A DNA stretch of 64,000 nucleotides from Citrobacter sp. On2M (GCF_018035235.1 NZ_WPCV01000003.1:62001-126000), one strand, 5' to 3'. Counted from the first letter of the stretch, positions 37,376 through 47,240 are shown. The notes: a model not told the origin generated them from the sequence alone. Translations and numbers: made by a program.

Positions 37376-37394
37376 GATAATGGTTCTCATTATT
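37376..37394. promoter_or_regulatory. Fur box upstream of foxR
   Basis: GATAATGGTTCTCATTATT matches the 19-bp Fur consensus at 15 positions, including both outer heptamers GATAATG and TCATTAT. It lies 79 bp before foxR and predicts iron repression. Confidence 0.75.
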
Positions 37395-37472
37395 ATTGTT
37401 GTGTTCTGCGCGGAATGGTAATGTTGCTATCAGTCATAAACCATTAATCCCATTTTCTGTGCAGAAGAGAGC

Positions 37473-38456
37473 ATGAACAACACCACCGGCCAAAATACAT
37501 CCGCACGCCTGACACGTACCTACTCCGTCAGTGAATTTATGGATTTTGGTGAGCGCTACGGAATTGATTACCGCTTTCCGCAACTGTCGCAAAAGCCAGC
37601 TTTACTTCACTCCAGTCCCGTACTGCAGGGGAATGTCGAAGAGATGACATTACCCTGCGGGATGTGCGTCACCCACTCTGATGTCCAGGTGCTGCAACCC
37701 TACGAAACCACCTCCCGTCATAGTAGCCCTCTGTATATGCTGGTGGTGCTGGAAGGCTGTGTGATCCTGACGATCAACGGGCTGGAACACGTGGTGCGCT
37801 CCGGGATGGCGTTTAGCTCGCGCCTTAGCGAACACCAGACCATGAATGCCCGTCACGCTGCGCACTGCAAACTGCGTACGTTATCGCTGGGGCTGTATCC
37901 TGATGGCGCGTGGCGTACGGGGTTGCTGGAGGCGTTGATGCGCGAGTGGGAAAGATGCCTGACGCCGACGCTTATCTGGCAGGTGCCGGGTTTTTTGCTT
38001 AGCGGATTACAGTATGCCCAGCAAAGTACGCTCAGCTATGTTTCTCGCCAACTGATGCTGGAAGGGCTAATTCTGCAGTTGTTTGGCCACGGCCTCAGCA
38101 TTTGTCAGCTGGAGAGCGGTAAGCGCCAGGCCGCCAGCAGCGAACAGCAGCGCCTCGAGATCGTGCGCCGACTGCTGGAGCTGAGTCCCGAGAATGACTA
38201 CACCCTCAGTGCACTGGCCCAACGCGCAGCGATGAGTCCCAGCAGCCTGCGCAGCAAGTTCCGTGCGGCGTATGGCTGTTCCGTCTTTGACTACCTGCGC
38301 GATTGCCGTCTGGAACGTGCGCGCGGATATTTACTGGAAGGATACAGCGTACAGCAGGCGGCCTGGATGTCGGGTTATCAGCACGCGACTAACTTCTCTA
38401 CCGCTTTTCGTCGTCGTTACGGCTTTTCGCCGGGCGATATGCTCAAACTTTGCTAA
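37473..38456 (+). CDS. foxR: AraC-family regulator of ferrioxamine uptake, FoxR-like
   Basis: A 327-residue AraC/XylS regulator. The N-terminal sensor is about 230 residues and cupin-like (ILTINGLEHVVRSGMAF). The C-terminal double helix-turn-helix (YTLSALAQRAAMSPSSLRSK, then VQQAAWMSGYQHATNFSTAF) ends with YGFSPGDM. It stands directly upstream of the TonB receptor gene in the same direction, as FoxR does with FoxA in Yersinia and PchR/AlcR-type regulators do elsewhere. It most likely senses the imported siderophore. The symbol rests on context and general form. Confidence 0.75.
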   Translation: MNNTTGQNTSARLTRTYSVSEFMDFGERYGIDYRFPQLSQKPALLHSSPVLQGNVEEMTLPCGMCVTHSDVQVLQPYETTSRHSSPLYMLVVLEGCVILTINGLEHVVRSGMAFSSRLSEHQTMNARHAAHCKLRTLSLGLYPDGAWRTGLLEALMREWERCLTPTLIWQVPGFLLSGLQYAQQSTLSYVSRQLMLEGLILQLFGHGLSICQLESGKRQAASSEQQRLEIVRRLLELSPENDYTLSALAQRAAMSPSSLRSKFRAAYGCSVFDYLRDCRLERARGYLLEGYSVQQAAWMSGYQHATNFSTAFRRRYGFSPGDMLKLC

Positions 38457-38471
38457 TCCATTTTTGCGTTT

Positions 38472-38569
38472 TGCGCACGTTTCTGCCTGACAATTTGGCA
38501 CTGCGCATAGGCAACCTGGCATCCGGCATAGCTATCTCTGCCAGCAAAAGGGTAATAATTCTCACTTAC
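38472..38569. promoter_or_regulatory. foxA promoter region: paired TGCGCA sites and a weaker Fur box
   Basis: TGCGCA occurs at 38472-38477 and 38502-38507, 30 bp apart, in settings TTGCGCAC and CTGCGCAT; siderophore AraC regulators bind similar TGCGCA-type repeats. GGTAATAATTCTCACTTAC at 38551-38569 matches the Fur consensus at 12 of 19 positions. Both sit just before foxA. Confidence 0.4.
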
Positions 38570-38595
38570 AATTAGACATGCCTTGGGAGATATTC

Positions 38596-40686
38596 ATGTT
38601 CGCGAAGACTCGGTTGGCGCTGATGGTGGGATGGGTGACCGGTAGCGTAGCTTTTCCTCTGCTGGCGCAGGAAACAACAAAAAACGATACGGTCGTTGTC
38701 ACCTCGCAAATGCAGAGCGGGGCTACTAAGCTTGCCACGCCGGATATTGAAACCCCGCAATCGGTATCCATCATTACCCGCGAACAGTTTGAAGAGCAGG
38801 GCGCAACCAGCGTGCGTCAGGCCGTTAGCTATACGCCGGGGGTATACAGCAACCAGATTGGCGCCTCCAACCGCTTTGACTACATTGTGTTGCGCGGCTT
38901 CTCCGATGGCAGCCTGGACAACGTCTATCTCGATGGTCTGAAGATGATGGGCGACACCAACTCACACATCTCGCTGGTGGTCGATCCGTGGTTCCTTGAA
39001 GATATCGAAGTGGTGCGCGGCCCGGCTTCCGTGCTGTATGGCCGTTCCTCTCCGGGCGGTATTGTGGCGCTGACATCACGTAAGCCGTCGTTTGATGCGG
39101 GCGGAGAAGTGAAGCTGTTTGCTGGCAACAACAACCAGCGCGGCGCGGCGTTTGACGTTACCGGGGCGCTGGATGATAACGATCGCGTCGCCGCACGACT
39201 GAGTGGAATGACGCGTTATGCGGACTCGCAGTTTGGTCCCTTGAAGGAAGAACGTTACGCGCTGATGCCGAGCCTCACCTGGCGCATCACCGATCAAACG
39301 CGTCTGGATCTGATGGCCTATCTGCACCGTGACCCCGAAGGTGGTAGCCACTCCGGTTTGCCGTATGACGGTACCGTGGTTCCACATTACGGCCAAAAGA
39401 TCTCCAACACCTTTTATGAAGGCGAGGATGATTACGATAAATACGATCGTCGCGAAAACATGGTGGGCTACAACATTGAGCACTTGTTCGACAGCGGCTG
39501 GTCGGTACGGCAAAAGCTGCGCTATCTGCATACCGACGTTGAACTGAACCAGGTGTATGCGGCAGGCTGGCTGAATGAAGCCGAGCTTAATCGCGGCTAC
39601 TCCGGTTCTGATGAAAAAATGTCGGCGATTACGCTGGATAACCAGCTCGATGGCAGCTTTGATACCTGGCAGGTTAACCACCGTCTGCTGGTGGGGATCG
39701 ACTATCAGGATCGCAGTAACAATACCACCGGCTACTACGGGGCGTTTCCGCCGATTGATGCCTTTAATCCGGTGTATGGTGCAAAGCCTGAGTACATCAA
39801 CATGTATGCGCGTGAGAAGCACAAACTACGTCAGACGGGCTACTATTTGCAGGATCAGATGTCATGGGATCGCTGGCGTATTACGCTCGGTGGTCGTTAC
39901 GATCAAGTCAGCGTATCTAACATTGATAAGCAAAACGATACCCGCAGCGACCTGGATAAAAACAACTTCAGCACCCGCGCCGCGCTGCTTTATCTGTTCG
40001 ATAATGGTTTTGCACCGTACGTGAGTTATTCCACTGCCTTTACGCCAACCAGCTTTGCTGATGAGAACGGGAATCTGCTGGACCCGATGAAAGGTAAGCA
40101 GTGGGAAGCCGGCCTGAAATATGAGCCGGAGGGACTCAACAGCCAGTTTAGCGCGTCGGTGTTCCGTATCAATCAAACCAATATCGCCACCAAAGAAGAA
40201 CCGACCGATCCGTATCGCTCGATTGGGGAAATTGAGTCTGAAGGGATAGAACTGGAGGCGATTAGCCAACTGACGGAGAGTTTCCGTCTGCAGGCGGCAT
40301 ATACCTATACCGATATTCGTTATAAGAAAAGCAGCCCGGCAGAGCAGGGCAAGCGCGCGGTATACGCGCCGCGTAATCAGGCCAGTACCTGGCTGAGTTA
40401 CGATGTAAAAAGCGGCCCGCTGAACGGTTTGACGCTGGGCACTGGTGTGCGTTACGTCAACGGTATTACCAGCGACCGCCTGAATACTCACACCCTGCCT
40501 TCCTACACGCTGGTGGATATGGCGGTTGGCTACGACTTAACGAGTATTGGTATTAAAGGTTGGAGCGCGCAGTTGAACGTCAACAATCTGACCGACAAGC
40601 GTTACGTTGCGGCCTGTAATTCGCTCTCATACTGTTATTTCGGCGCCGAGCGTAGCATTGTCGGTAGCGTGTCCTGGAAATTCTGA
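38596..40686 (+). CDS. foxA: TonB-dependent ferrioxamine receptor FoxA
   Basis: A 696-residue outer-membrane receptor. I start at the ATG at 38596 (MFAKTRLALMVGWVTG), preceded by TTGGGAGATATTC; an ATG at 38578 lacks that spacing. Signal peptide to about residue 26 (SVAFPLLAQ), TonB box DTVVVTSQ, plug domain with PQSVSIITREQFEEQGATSV and VEVVRGPASVLYGRSSPGGI-type segment, then a 22-strand barrel ending VGSVSWKF. It resembles Salmonella FoxA, which imports ferrioxamines made by other microbes. No siderophore synthesis genes are nearby. Confidence 0.88.
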   Translation: MFAKTRLALMVGWVTGSVAFPLLAQETTKNDTVVVTSQMQSGATKLATPDIETPQSVSIITREQFEEQGATSVRQAVSYTPGVYSNQIGASNRFDYIVLRGFSDGSLDNVYLDGLKMMGDTNSHISLVVDPWFLEDIEVVRGPASVLYGRSSPGGIVALTSRKPSFDAGGEVKLFAGNNNQRGAAFDVTGALDDNDRVAARLSGMTRYADSQFGPLKEERYALMPSLTWRITDQTRLDLMAYLHRDPEGGSHSGLPYDGTVVPHYGQKISNTFYEGEDDYDKYDRRENMVGYNIEHLFDSGWSVRQKLRYLHTDVELNQVYAAGWLNEAELNRGYSGSDEKMSAITLDNQLDGSFDTWQVNHRLLVGIDYQDRSNNTTGYYGAFPPIDAFNPVYGAKPEYINMYAREKHKLRQTGYYLQDQMSWDRWRITLGGRYDQVSVSNIDKQNDTRSDLDKNNFSTRAALLYLFDNGFAPYVSYSTAFTPTSFADENGNLLDPMKGKQWEAGLKYEPEGLNSQFSASVFRINQTNIATKEEPTDPYRSIGEIESEGIELEAISQLTESFRLQAAYTYTDIRYKKSSPAEQGKRAVYAPRNQASTWLSYDVKSGPLNGLTLGTGVRYVNGITSDRLNTHTLPSYTLVDMAVGYDLTSIGIKGWSAQLNVNNLTDKRYVAACNSLSYCYFGAERSIVGSVSWKF

Positions 40687-40693
40687 TGCTTCA

Positions 40694-40773
40694 GCCGGAT
40701 AGCGGCGCTGACACGTTATCCGGCCTAAGGGGGGCACACTTATCCAGGCCGGATAAGCGAAGCGCCATCCGGC
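40694..40773. repeat. Pair of REP sequences (BIME-like)
   Basis: Two palindromic units with GCCGGAT/ATCCGGC ends lie at 40694-40724 and 40748-40773 between the convergent foxA and the lipoprotein gene, as typical enterobacterial REP elements. Confidence 0.88.
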
Positions 40774-40785
40774 TGGGTGGCGCGG

Positions 40786-41295
40786 TTATTGCGTAAAACC
40801 GTTTTGCATACAAATCTGCGCGCTGGTTCTCAGAGTAAAGGCGACTTTATCTGGGTACTGGCTGTAATAGTTATGTTCTTCTTCCAACCCTTTCGCCTGC
40901 GCCAGACGTACCGTTTCCAGCGAGCAGGTACGGTAGATAAGGTCTTTATTCATATTGCTTTGCTTCTCGCGCTGTTTATCTGCAGACAGCGCCAGCCAGC
41001 TCTCGGACAGCGAGTAATCGTAGACCACTCGATTTCCTTTTGCCTGCACGTTCTCAATGGTAATGAATTCGTCGATCTTTAGTCTTGGCTGCCCACGCAT
41101 TTTTTTCTTATCTTCTGCGGCGGCATATTGCGCCAGCGCATTAATATCCATCCCGGCTATTTTCTGCTTATAGATATCGACATACGCGGCGGGTTGCTGA
41201 TAATGCTGAGTATAAGCATTTCTTAATTCTCCGTCGCTCATCGTACAACCCGCCAGAAACAGAGGTAATAGCAGCGCCAGTTTTATTTTAGTCAT
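40786..41295 (-). CDS. Hypothetical lipoprotein
   Basis: A 169-residue lipoprotein. The start is the ATG at 41295 (MTKIKLALLLPLFLAGC); LAGC is the lipobox, and residue +2 is Thr, so sorting to the outer membrane is expected. The mature part is mostly helical and charged (ALAQYAAAEDKKKMRG), with two Cys (YRTCSLETV and AQICMQNG) that could pair in the periplasm. I do not recognise a domain. It is alone between REP sequences and yccM. Confidence 0.7.
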   Translation of the reverse strand: MTKIKLALLLPLFLAGCTMSDGELRNAYTQHYQQPAAYVDIYKQKIAGMDINALAQYAAAEDKKKMRGQPRLKIDEFITIENVQAKGNRVVYDYSLSESWLALSADKQREKQSNMNKDLIYRTCSLETVRLAQAKGLEEEHNYYSQYPDKVAFTLRTSAQICMQNGFTQ

Positions 41296-41422
41296 GATGT
41301 TATCCCGTTCATTATTGTGGTCCCGGTCACCCATAACAGCTATTACGGGCGATATTTAAGGTTGTATAAACGGGGAGGCGGGGGGACAAGTTCAAAAGTC
41401 TTAAAATGGCGTATCAGGCGGC

Positions 41423-41448
41423 AAACCCTGCCAGAATTGGCAGGGTTT
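41423..41448. terminator. Terminator after yccM
   Basis: AAACCCTGCCA and TGGCAGGGTTT form a perfect 11-bp stem around GAAT; both flanks carry short A/T tracts, so it may work on both strands. It is 19 bp beyond the yccM stop. Confidence 0.75.
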
Positions 41449-41467
41449 TTGAGCATACGGTAAAGAA

Positions 41468-42574
41468 TTAATGGCCGATCATTTTGGCCTTCGGGATCAA
41501 CTGGAAATACATATGATCCGGCACCGGCGTCTGCCAGACATTGGCATACATCGCATAGCCTACGGCGGCAAACAGAATACCGAGCAGCAGTAGCGTCATT
41601 GTCCACCCTGATAACCTACCTTGTCGCCACCATGGTTTAGACGCTGCACTGTGCCCTGATTGCGCGCCAGGTGGTGTTTTCAGTGACATGGTCAGTGTCG
41701 AGGCCACCGGGCAGGATTCAACACAGGTCATGCATCCCGTGCATTCTACGGTACGCACCTGAATCAGCTTGTCGACCGGGATATTCGACGGGCAGTTTTT
41801 CGCGCATTTCCCGCAGTCGATGCAACTGTCAGCGTTGCGGCGGATTTTAAACGGCGAGAGCAGCGAAAACAGACCAAGCAGCGCGCCATAAGGGCACAGA
41901 TAACGACACCAGGCGTTGCGAATAAACAGGCTCAGGACGCTGATACCTCCTACGAAGATGAGCGTGGCGGAGCCAATATGGCGAAAGAAATCGAGCATCT
42001 TCACATCGATAATGATGCCATAGGCCGACGTCAGAAAATATTGGATCCCCTGAGCAGGCATCGACAGGGCGATATACAGGAAGAAACTCAGCAGCAGATA
42101 CTTCAGGCTGAGCAGCGGGATATCCAGCCAGCGCGGTAGCGTGAATTGACGACCAAATACTTTTTTTCCCAGATTCCCGAGCAATTCGGAAAGCGTGCCC
42201 ACTGGGCACAACCACGAACAAAAAGCTTTTTTTAACAACAGGCTAATCAGGATAAACGCAACTAACAGCAGCATAGAGGCGGCATGGATGGGCGGAAGAA
42301 AACCAGTCTCCAGCGTGTAACGGATATTCATCAAGCCCGCTATCGGCAGCCATCCCTCAATACCGCCGGGTCTTGATATATAGACGCTGTTACCGGCGGT
42401 TTCAAAATAGCGAACCCAGTACCAGAACGTTACACCTATATAAATATTGATAGCCAGCAGCAGAAACTGGGTGGCTTTTCGCCAGCTGCTGGCGTTGCGC
42501 CAGTCATTCCACGGCAGTTTGCCCCCGCTAGTGCCTGGACGGCGCTGCCAGCGCATTCTCTTCTTCCCGTTCAT
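41468..42574 (-). CDS. yccM: Membrane-bound ferredoxin-type electron transfer protein YccM
   Basis: A 368-residue NapH-like protein colinear with E. coli YccM. It has several membrane spans, paired CxxxCP-type membrane motifs (FCSWLCPVG and WCRYLCPYGALLG), and two 4Fe-4S centres near the C-terminus (CIDCGKCAKNCP and CTGCMTCVESCP). It probably carries electrons between quinol and an unknown partner. In K-12 yccM lies near the tor genes; here it follows the diguanylate cyclase. Confidence 0.9.
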   Translation of the reverse strand: MNGKKRMRWQRRPGTSGGKLPWNDWRNASSWRKATQFLLLAINIYIGVTFWYWVRYFETAGNSVYISRPGGIEGWLPIAGLMNIRYTLETGFLPPIHAASMLLLVAFILISLLLKKAFCSWLCPVGTLSELLGNLGKKVFGRQFTLPRWLDIPLLSLKYLLLSFFLYIALSMPAQGIQYFLTSAYGIIIDVKMLDFFRHIGSATLIFVGGISVLSLFIRNAWCRYLCPYGALLGLFSLLSPFKIRRNADSCIDCGKCAKNCPSNIPVDKLIQVRTVECTGCMTCVESCPVASTLTMSLKTPPGAQSGHSAASKPWWRQGRLSGWTMTLLLLGILFAAVGYAMYANVWQTPVPDHMYFQLIPKAKMIGH

Positions 42575-42693
42575 GGTCTTCTACATTCCCTCATATTTTC
42601 CCACTTACATTCAGCGGGGTTAGCTCAGGGATATGCTAACGCGACTTAGATATGATGTATTTGATTTGCATCTTATTAAGCGAATGATAACGG

Positions 42694-44082
42694 TCATTCA
42701 TGGTAAACCTCAACGCGGTCGCGGCCATTACTTTTTGCCAGATATAGTGCACGATCGGCTTTATCAACCAACTGTTTATAGTCGGGATGATAGTCATATT
42801 CGGCAATACCAATACTGACGGTAATAGAAAATGACTCTGTTGCTGAGGTTGTCATGCGCATCTCGGCAATCTTCATGCGCAGTGTTTCCAGAATAATACT
42901 GGCCTGCGATTTGTCAGACTCGACGAGCAGAATCATAAATTCTTCGCCACCGTAGCGGAATACGTAATCGCTGCTGCGGATATGATCATATATGATCGCT
43001 GCAACGTTTTTGAGCGTCTGATCGCCGGTGTTATGTCCGTAGCTGTCGTTGATTTGCTTAAAGTAGTCAATATCCAGCATTGCCAGGGTAAAAGGCTTAC
43101 GCGTATGCAACGCCAGCGAAATCTCACGGCGCATAATCGTTGGAATAAAACGCCGGTTAAGCAACTGAGTCAGTGAGTCCTTACCATTTTCCTGCTTAAC
43201 CAGCGCGTCAAACATTGAGGCGAGCAGGAAATGGATTTGTGCCGATAGCTGGCGAATATCCTGCAATAAGCTCATCCGCTCAGATTCTGTCGGCTGATGC
43301 TGATGCGACAGGGTGGTTGTCAGACGGCTGTCGATCTCTGTAATCAGTGACTCCATCTTTTTCAACAAATTGCTGCTGCCGAGAATGTGTTTTCCCTTGT
43401 GTGAGAACCACATACCGAAATCAGAATTCGCCAGAAGCACCATCTCACCGAAAGGCATTCCGGTGGCGATGTTATAGATAAACTGGTTTTCCCAGTCGGT
43501 AAATGAACGGATTTGCCGCTCGCGCTCGACGTTAACGTCATCGTAAATAGTCTGCAGGCGGTACTGCTCCTGCGTATGCATTGAGTTTTGAAAACTGGGG
43601 GAATAGGAGACCGTCATGGCCTCCAGCGCCGTGTCCATTGCCAGGCTGCTGAAACAGATGGCATCGCTCAGCAGGGCGGATGAGTCATGCGCTTTGTTTT
43701 TCAGGACCCGATACAATTCATCTTTCAGTTTACGCGCGCCGCGGTTCACCAGATCGATGGGCAGACCAATACGGGCATGCACCACGCCAATTTTGCGCTG
43801 TTTGGCCAGGAGTTGTGAGAGATCTTCATGCGCGCTACCAAGGACACTGCGCAGCCAGTCAAACATGCTGCCGCTGAGGCGGGTGCTGACCTGCTCTGTA
43901 TTGAGGAACAATGCGCTCTCCGCGTGGGAGAGCATATAGTCATAAAAAACGGTTACTAAATGACGAATCTCCTCATCGCTTAATGACATCAGGAGCGAAT
44001 GAACTTCTGGAGATGTTTGACGTAACAGCGCCTGCCATTCTGTAAGGAGTAATGTGTCGTTTACCGGATCAACTTGTTCCAT
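42694..44082 (-). CDS. dosC: Globin-coupled diguanylate cyclase (DosC-like)
   Basis: A 462-residue heme-globin sensor fused to a GGDEF domain (E. coli DosC 460). Globin: LVTVFYDYML (Tyr at the expected O2-contact position), then VVHARIGLPIDLVNRGARKL with the proximal-His motif. The middle domain is FGMWFSHKGKHILGSSNLLK. GGDEF domain: DSLTQLLNRRFIPTIMRREI, and the active loop YGGEEF. I start at the ATG at 44082, which gives the E. coli length; a TTG at 44133 also has a ribosome-like site. No linked phosphodiesterase gene (dosP) is present on either side. Confidence 0.85.
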   Translation of the reverse strand: MEQVDPVNDTLLLTEWQALLRQTSPEVHSLLMSLSDEEIRHLVTVFYDYMLSHAESALFLNTEQVSTRLSGSMFDWLRSVLGSAHEDLSQLLAKQRKIGVVHARIGLPIDLVNRGARKLKDELYRVLKNKAHDSSALLSDAICFSSLAMDTALEAMTVSYSPSFQNSMHTQEQYRLQTIYDDVNVERERQIRSFTDWENQFIYNIATGMPFGEMVLLANSDFGMWFSHKGKHILGSSNLLKKMESLITEIDSRLTTTLSHQHQPTESERMSLLQDIRQLSAQIHFLLASMFDALVKQENGKDSLTQLLNRRFIPTIMRREISLALHTRKPFTLAMLDIDYFKQINDSYGHNTGDQTLKNVAAIIYDHIRSSDYVFRYGGEEFMILLVESDKSQASIILETLRMKIAEMRMTTSATESFSITVSIGIAEYDYHPDYKQLVDKADRALYLAKSNGRDRVEVYHE

Positions 44083-44162
44083 CTCACAACCACTCAAAAT
44101 ACGATTAAAAAATTCAGGCGGTATTACGGACAATTACCTCACGATGGTCAAGTTAAACTCTC

Positions 44163-44795
44163 TTATCGATGGCTAATACCTTCATAAATAAGCCTGAGCG
44201 CGAAGATACCAATAATTGCGCCAATCACCCGACTGGCAACGCGTTGGATTCGGCCATATGCACGGCGTACAGCGGGTAACGAAAATGCCTGGCTGAGAAA
44301 AATACGCCAGATAATGGAAGACAACACAATACCAGCCCAGGCCATCAGCCTGGCCCACGTTGGCGTGTCTGCGCTTAAGGTGACCGAGAAGATACTAATA
44401 AAAAACAGTACGGTTTGCGGATTAGATAAATCCGTTAATAACCCACGGCGGAAAAACACATACCACGGGGCGGAAAGCGGCTGCTGTAACGTTGGCATTT
44501 GCGGTGTCGCCTGATGGCGAATGCTATTCCAGGCAAACCATAGTAGATAGGCTCCGCCAACAATCTTTATCAACGAAAAAATCTCTTCACACTGGGTGAT
44601 AAGCGTCGCCATGCCAAACAGCCCAAGGCCGGAGTAGAATGCATCGCCCAGGGCCACACCCATACCGGTCATCACCCCCGCACGCCGCCCTGACGCCAGG
44701 CTGGTTTGCACCACCACAAACAGGTTCGCGCCGGGATTAAAAAAGGTTAAAACAAACAGGCTGACGGTGAGCACGACGGCATGTAGCGGTTCCAT
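44163..44795 (-). CDS. yahN: LysE/RhtB-family exporter YahN
   Basis: A 210-residue amino-acid exporter of the RhtB family with six spans. Family signature: FFNPGANLFVVVQTSLASGR, GMGVALGDAFYSGLGLFGMA and LLTDLSNPQTVLFFISIFS. It is colinear with E. coli YahN and lies next to yahO as in K-12. The start is the ATG at 44795; a TTG two codons upstream has a better-spaced AGGA and is possible. Substrate unproven. Confidence 0.9.
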   Translation of the reverse strand: MEPLHAVVLTVSLFVLTFFNPGANLFVVVQTSLASGRRAGVMTGMGVALGDAFYSGLGLFGMATLITQCEEIFSLIKIVGGAYLLWFAWNSIRHQATPQMPTLQQPLSAPWYVFFRRGLLTDLSNPQTVLFFISIFSVTLSADTPTWARLMAWAGIVLSSIIWRIFLSQAFSLPAVRRAYGRIQRVASRVIGAIIGIFALRLIYEGISHR

Positions 44796-45069
44796 AGACA
44801 ACCATTCCTCAAATATTCATAAAGTTAACACTATAATTTCAGCGAGCGGGCTGTTCTGAGGATCAACTCACACTGGCTATTGAAACTTTGAACAAGTTGA
44901 TGTGCTGATACTCGATGGCGCAGTTTTATCTGCGCCACAAAATTTCTATATATTTCTGCTGAGTGTGGATTTTTTATCCAGTTTGGACTAGTTATTAATC
45001 ATCCTTGAATCGCGTTATCTCATGTTCAGGGATGGATGATGGCATCATAACAAAACCTGGAGCTCGTCT

Positions 45070-45345
45070 ATGAAAACTGGAATTAAAGTACTTATTGGTG
45101 CATTAGCTTTTGTCGTGACCAACGCATATGCCGCAGAATTTATGACAAAACTTGAGTTTGAAAAGGTTGAGTCGCAGTACACAAAAATCGGTGATATCTC
45201 AACGAGTAATGAAGTTTCTGTCGCAGATGCCAAAGAAGAACTGCTGAAGAAAGCCGAACAGAAAGGTGCCGATGTTGTGGTATTAACTTCCGGTCAAACG
45301 GATAATAAAATCCATGGCACAGCCAATATCTACAAGAAAAAATAA
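45070..45345 (+). CDS. yahO: Periplasmic DUF1471 protein YahO
   Basis: A 91-residue protein of the YdgH/BhsA/McbA (DUF1471) family. Signal peptide of about 21 residues ending AYA; the core matches E. coli YahO ([19 protein letters not shown], then [20 protein letters not shown]). Family members respond to stress and affect biofilm or permeability. It is convergent with prpR, with a T-rich hairpin (about 45373-45402) after it. Confidence 0.93.
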   Translation: MKTGIKVLIGALAFVVTNAYAAEFMTKLEFEKVESQYTKIGDISTSNEVSVADAKEELLKKAEQKGADVVVLTSGQTDNKIHGTANIYKKK

Positions 45346-45377
45346 TACGCTGCTGTAAAAATCACGACTCCCGTCGG

Positions 45378-46988
45378 TCATTGTGCTGGCGGGTTTTCTT
45401 TTAATCTACGCCAGAATGTGGTTCGGCTTACCCCGAGATATCGCGCGGCCGCAGTTTTATCACCATTAAATTGCGCCAGTACCTGCTGCGGCGTTAGCGC
45501 TGAGGATACCTGTGGCGTGTCAGCCGCAGCGGCCAGTTCCGGTAACAGCTGCTGCAAAAATTGTATGTTTAGTTCCGGCTGTGGCTCGACGCTTAAGAAC
45601 AACGCAAGGCGCTCCATCATATTACGCAGTTCGCGGATATTTCCCGGCCAGCCATAATTCAGTAACGTCGGCTGACTCAGACTCAGCCCCTTGCGCACAG
45701 ACTCAGAAAACGGCACGTCCAGATCCGCCAGCGACTGTTTTAAAAAACCTTCCGCCAACGGCAGGATATCGGGTAAGCGCTCGCGTAGCGGCGGCAGCGT
45801 GAGGCGTAATATGCTCAGGCGATAAAACAGATCGGTGCGAAACTCACCCTGTTTCATCTCCTGCTCCAGGTTGCAGTGCGTGGCGCTGATCACCCGTACA
45901 TCGACCGGAATCGGCTGATGTCCCCCGACCCGGGTAACCTCTTTTTCTTCCAACACGCGCAGCAGCCGGGTTTGTAACGGCAGCGGCATTTCGCCTATCT
46001 CATCAAGAAACAGCGTTCCGCCGTGGGCGATTTCAAACAGGCCCGCGCGTCCTCCCCGACGGGAGCCGGTAAAGGCGCCATCCTCATAGCCGAACAGTTC
46101 CGCTTCCAGTAGTGATTCGGTGATGGCCCCGCAGTTGACGGCGACAAACGGCGGCGAAGGTTTACCGCGCCGATTCTCCTGACGGGTGAAAAACTCACGA
46201 TGAATGGCCTGCGCCGCCAGCTCTTTACCGGTGCCGGTTTCGCCCTGAATCAGCACCGGGGCGCGGGAGCGGGCGTAAAGCATAATAGTGTGCCGCACCT
46301 GTTCCATTTGCGCAGAGTGGCCGCGCATATCCCCCAGCGCATAGCGGGTACGTAGCGTATCGCCGGACGCGTACTGACCGTTTCTGTGCAGCGTCAGACG
46401 CGTCATATCGAGTGCATCAACAAAGGCCTGGCGCACGGTGGCCGCCGAATAGATAAAGATGCCGGTCATGCCTGCTTCTTCAGCCAGGTCAGTAATCAAC
46501 CCCGCGCCGACTACCGCTTGTGTACCGCTGGCCTTTAGTTCGTTGATTTGTCCACGAGCATCTTCTTCGGTGATATAGCTGCGCTGTTCAAGTTGCAAAT
46601 TGAAGGTCTTTTGAAAGGCGAGAAGCGCAGGGATAGTTTCCTGATAGGTAATGACACCAATCGACGAGGTGAGCTTACCTGCTTTTGCCAGCGCCTGTAG
46701 CACGTCAAACCCGCTGGGTTTAATCAGAATAACCGGGATCGATAGACGGCTTTTCAGATACGCCCCGTTGGAGCCTGCCGCAATGATGGCATCGCAACGC
46801 TCGGTGGCCAGCTTCTTTCGGATATACGTCACCGCTTTTTCAAAACCCAACTGAATAGGGGTGATGGTTGCCAGGTGGTCGAACTCCAGGCTGATGTCGC
46901 GAAACAGTTCGAACAGACGGGTGACAGAAACCGTCCAGATAACCGGTTTGTCGTCGTTCACCCGCGGCGGAAGATGCCTATCAGCCAT
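45378..46988 (-). CDS. prpR: Sigma-54-dependent activator of propionate catabolism PrpR
   Basis: A 536-residue enhancer-binding protein. N-terminal PrpR sensor domain (binds 2-methylcitrate), central AAA+ domain with Walker A GETGTGKE and the sigma-54 contact loop GAFTGS, and a C-terminal Fis-type helix-turn-helix ([20 protein letters not shown]). The start is the ATG at 46988; the frame opens at a TTG two codons before, which I do not favour. It is divergent from prpB with a sigma-54 promoter between. Confidence 0.95.
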   Translation of the reverse strand: MADRHLPPRVNDDKPVIWTVSVTRLFELFRDISLEFDHLATITPIQLGFEKAVTYIRKKLATERCDAIIAAGSNGAYLKSRLSIPVILIKPSGFDVLQALAKAGKLTSSIGVITYQETIPALLAFQKTFNLQLEQRSYITEEDARGQINELKASGTQAVVGAGLITDLAEEAGMTGIFIYSAATVRQAFVDALDMTRLTLHRNGQYASGDTLRTRYALGDMRGHSAQMEQVRHTIMLYARSRAPVLIQGETGTGKELAAQAIHREFFTRQENRRGKPSPPFVAVNCGAITESLLEAELFGYEDGAFTGSRRGGRAGLFEIAHGGTLFLDEIGEMPLPLQTRLLRVLEEKEVTRVGGHQPIPVDVRVISATHCNLEQEMKQGEFRTDLFYRLSILRLTLPPLRERLPDILPLAEGFLKQSLADLDVPFSESVRKGLSLSQPTLLNYGWPGNIRELRNMMERLALFLSVEPQPELNIQFLQQLLPELAAAADTPQVSSALTPQQVLAQFNGDKTAAARYLGVSRTTFWRRLKENPPAQ

Positions 46989-47032
46989 AACCAACCCAAA
47001 AAAGTAAGGAACCGAATAATGGGTTTAGTCGT

Positions 47033-47192
47033 GTTTCATAAATGTTGCAATGAAACGTTAAGGTCGGTTTCATGAAACGATAGCTGACACGCTTTTGTAC
47101 AACAAAGATACAGGAATTTATTTTAATCTATTGTTTTTGAAGGTGAATATATAAATTAATTAAAAATTAAGGTCTTTGGCATATCCCTTGCT
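47033..47192. promoter_or_regulatory. prpB sigma-54 promoter with upstream PrpR-like sites
   Basis: TGGCAT-N5-TTGCT at 47177-47192 matches the -24/-12 consensus (GG and GC exactly spaced). Upstream, GTTTCAT at 47033-47039 faces ATGAAAC at 47050-47056, and GTTTCATGAAAC at 47067-47078 is a perfect palindrome; these repeated half-sites suit PrpR dimers about 100-145 bp before the promoter. Confidence 0.82.
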
Positions 47193-47240
47193 TTAGGTAA
47201 ATCAACGAATGCTAACAAGTTGATAACAAGAGGACGGGAT

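Noticed and set aside
39076..40491. Long antisense frames within foxA
   Set aside because: No ribosome sites or motifs; foxA on the plus strand is fully supported.
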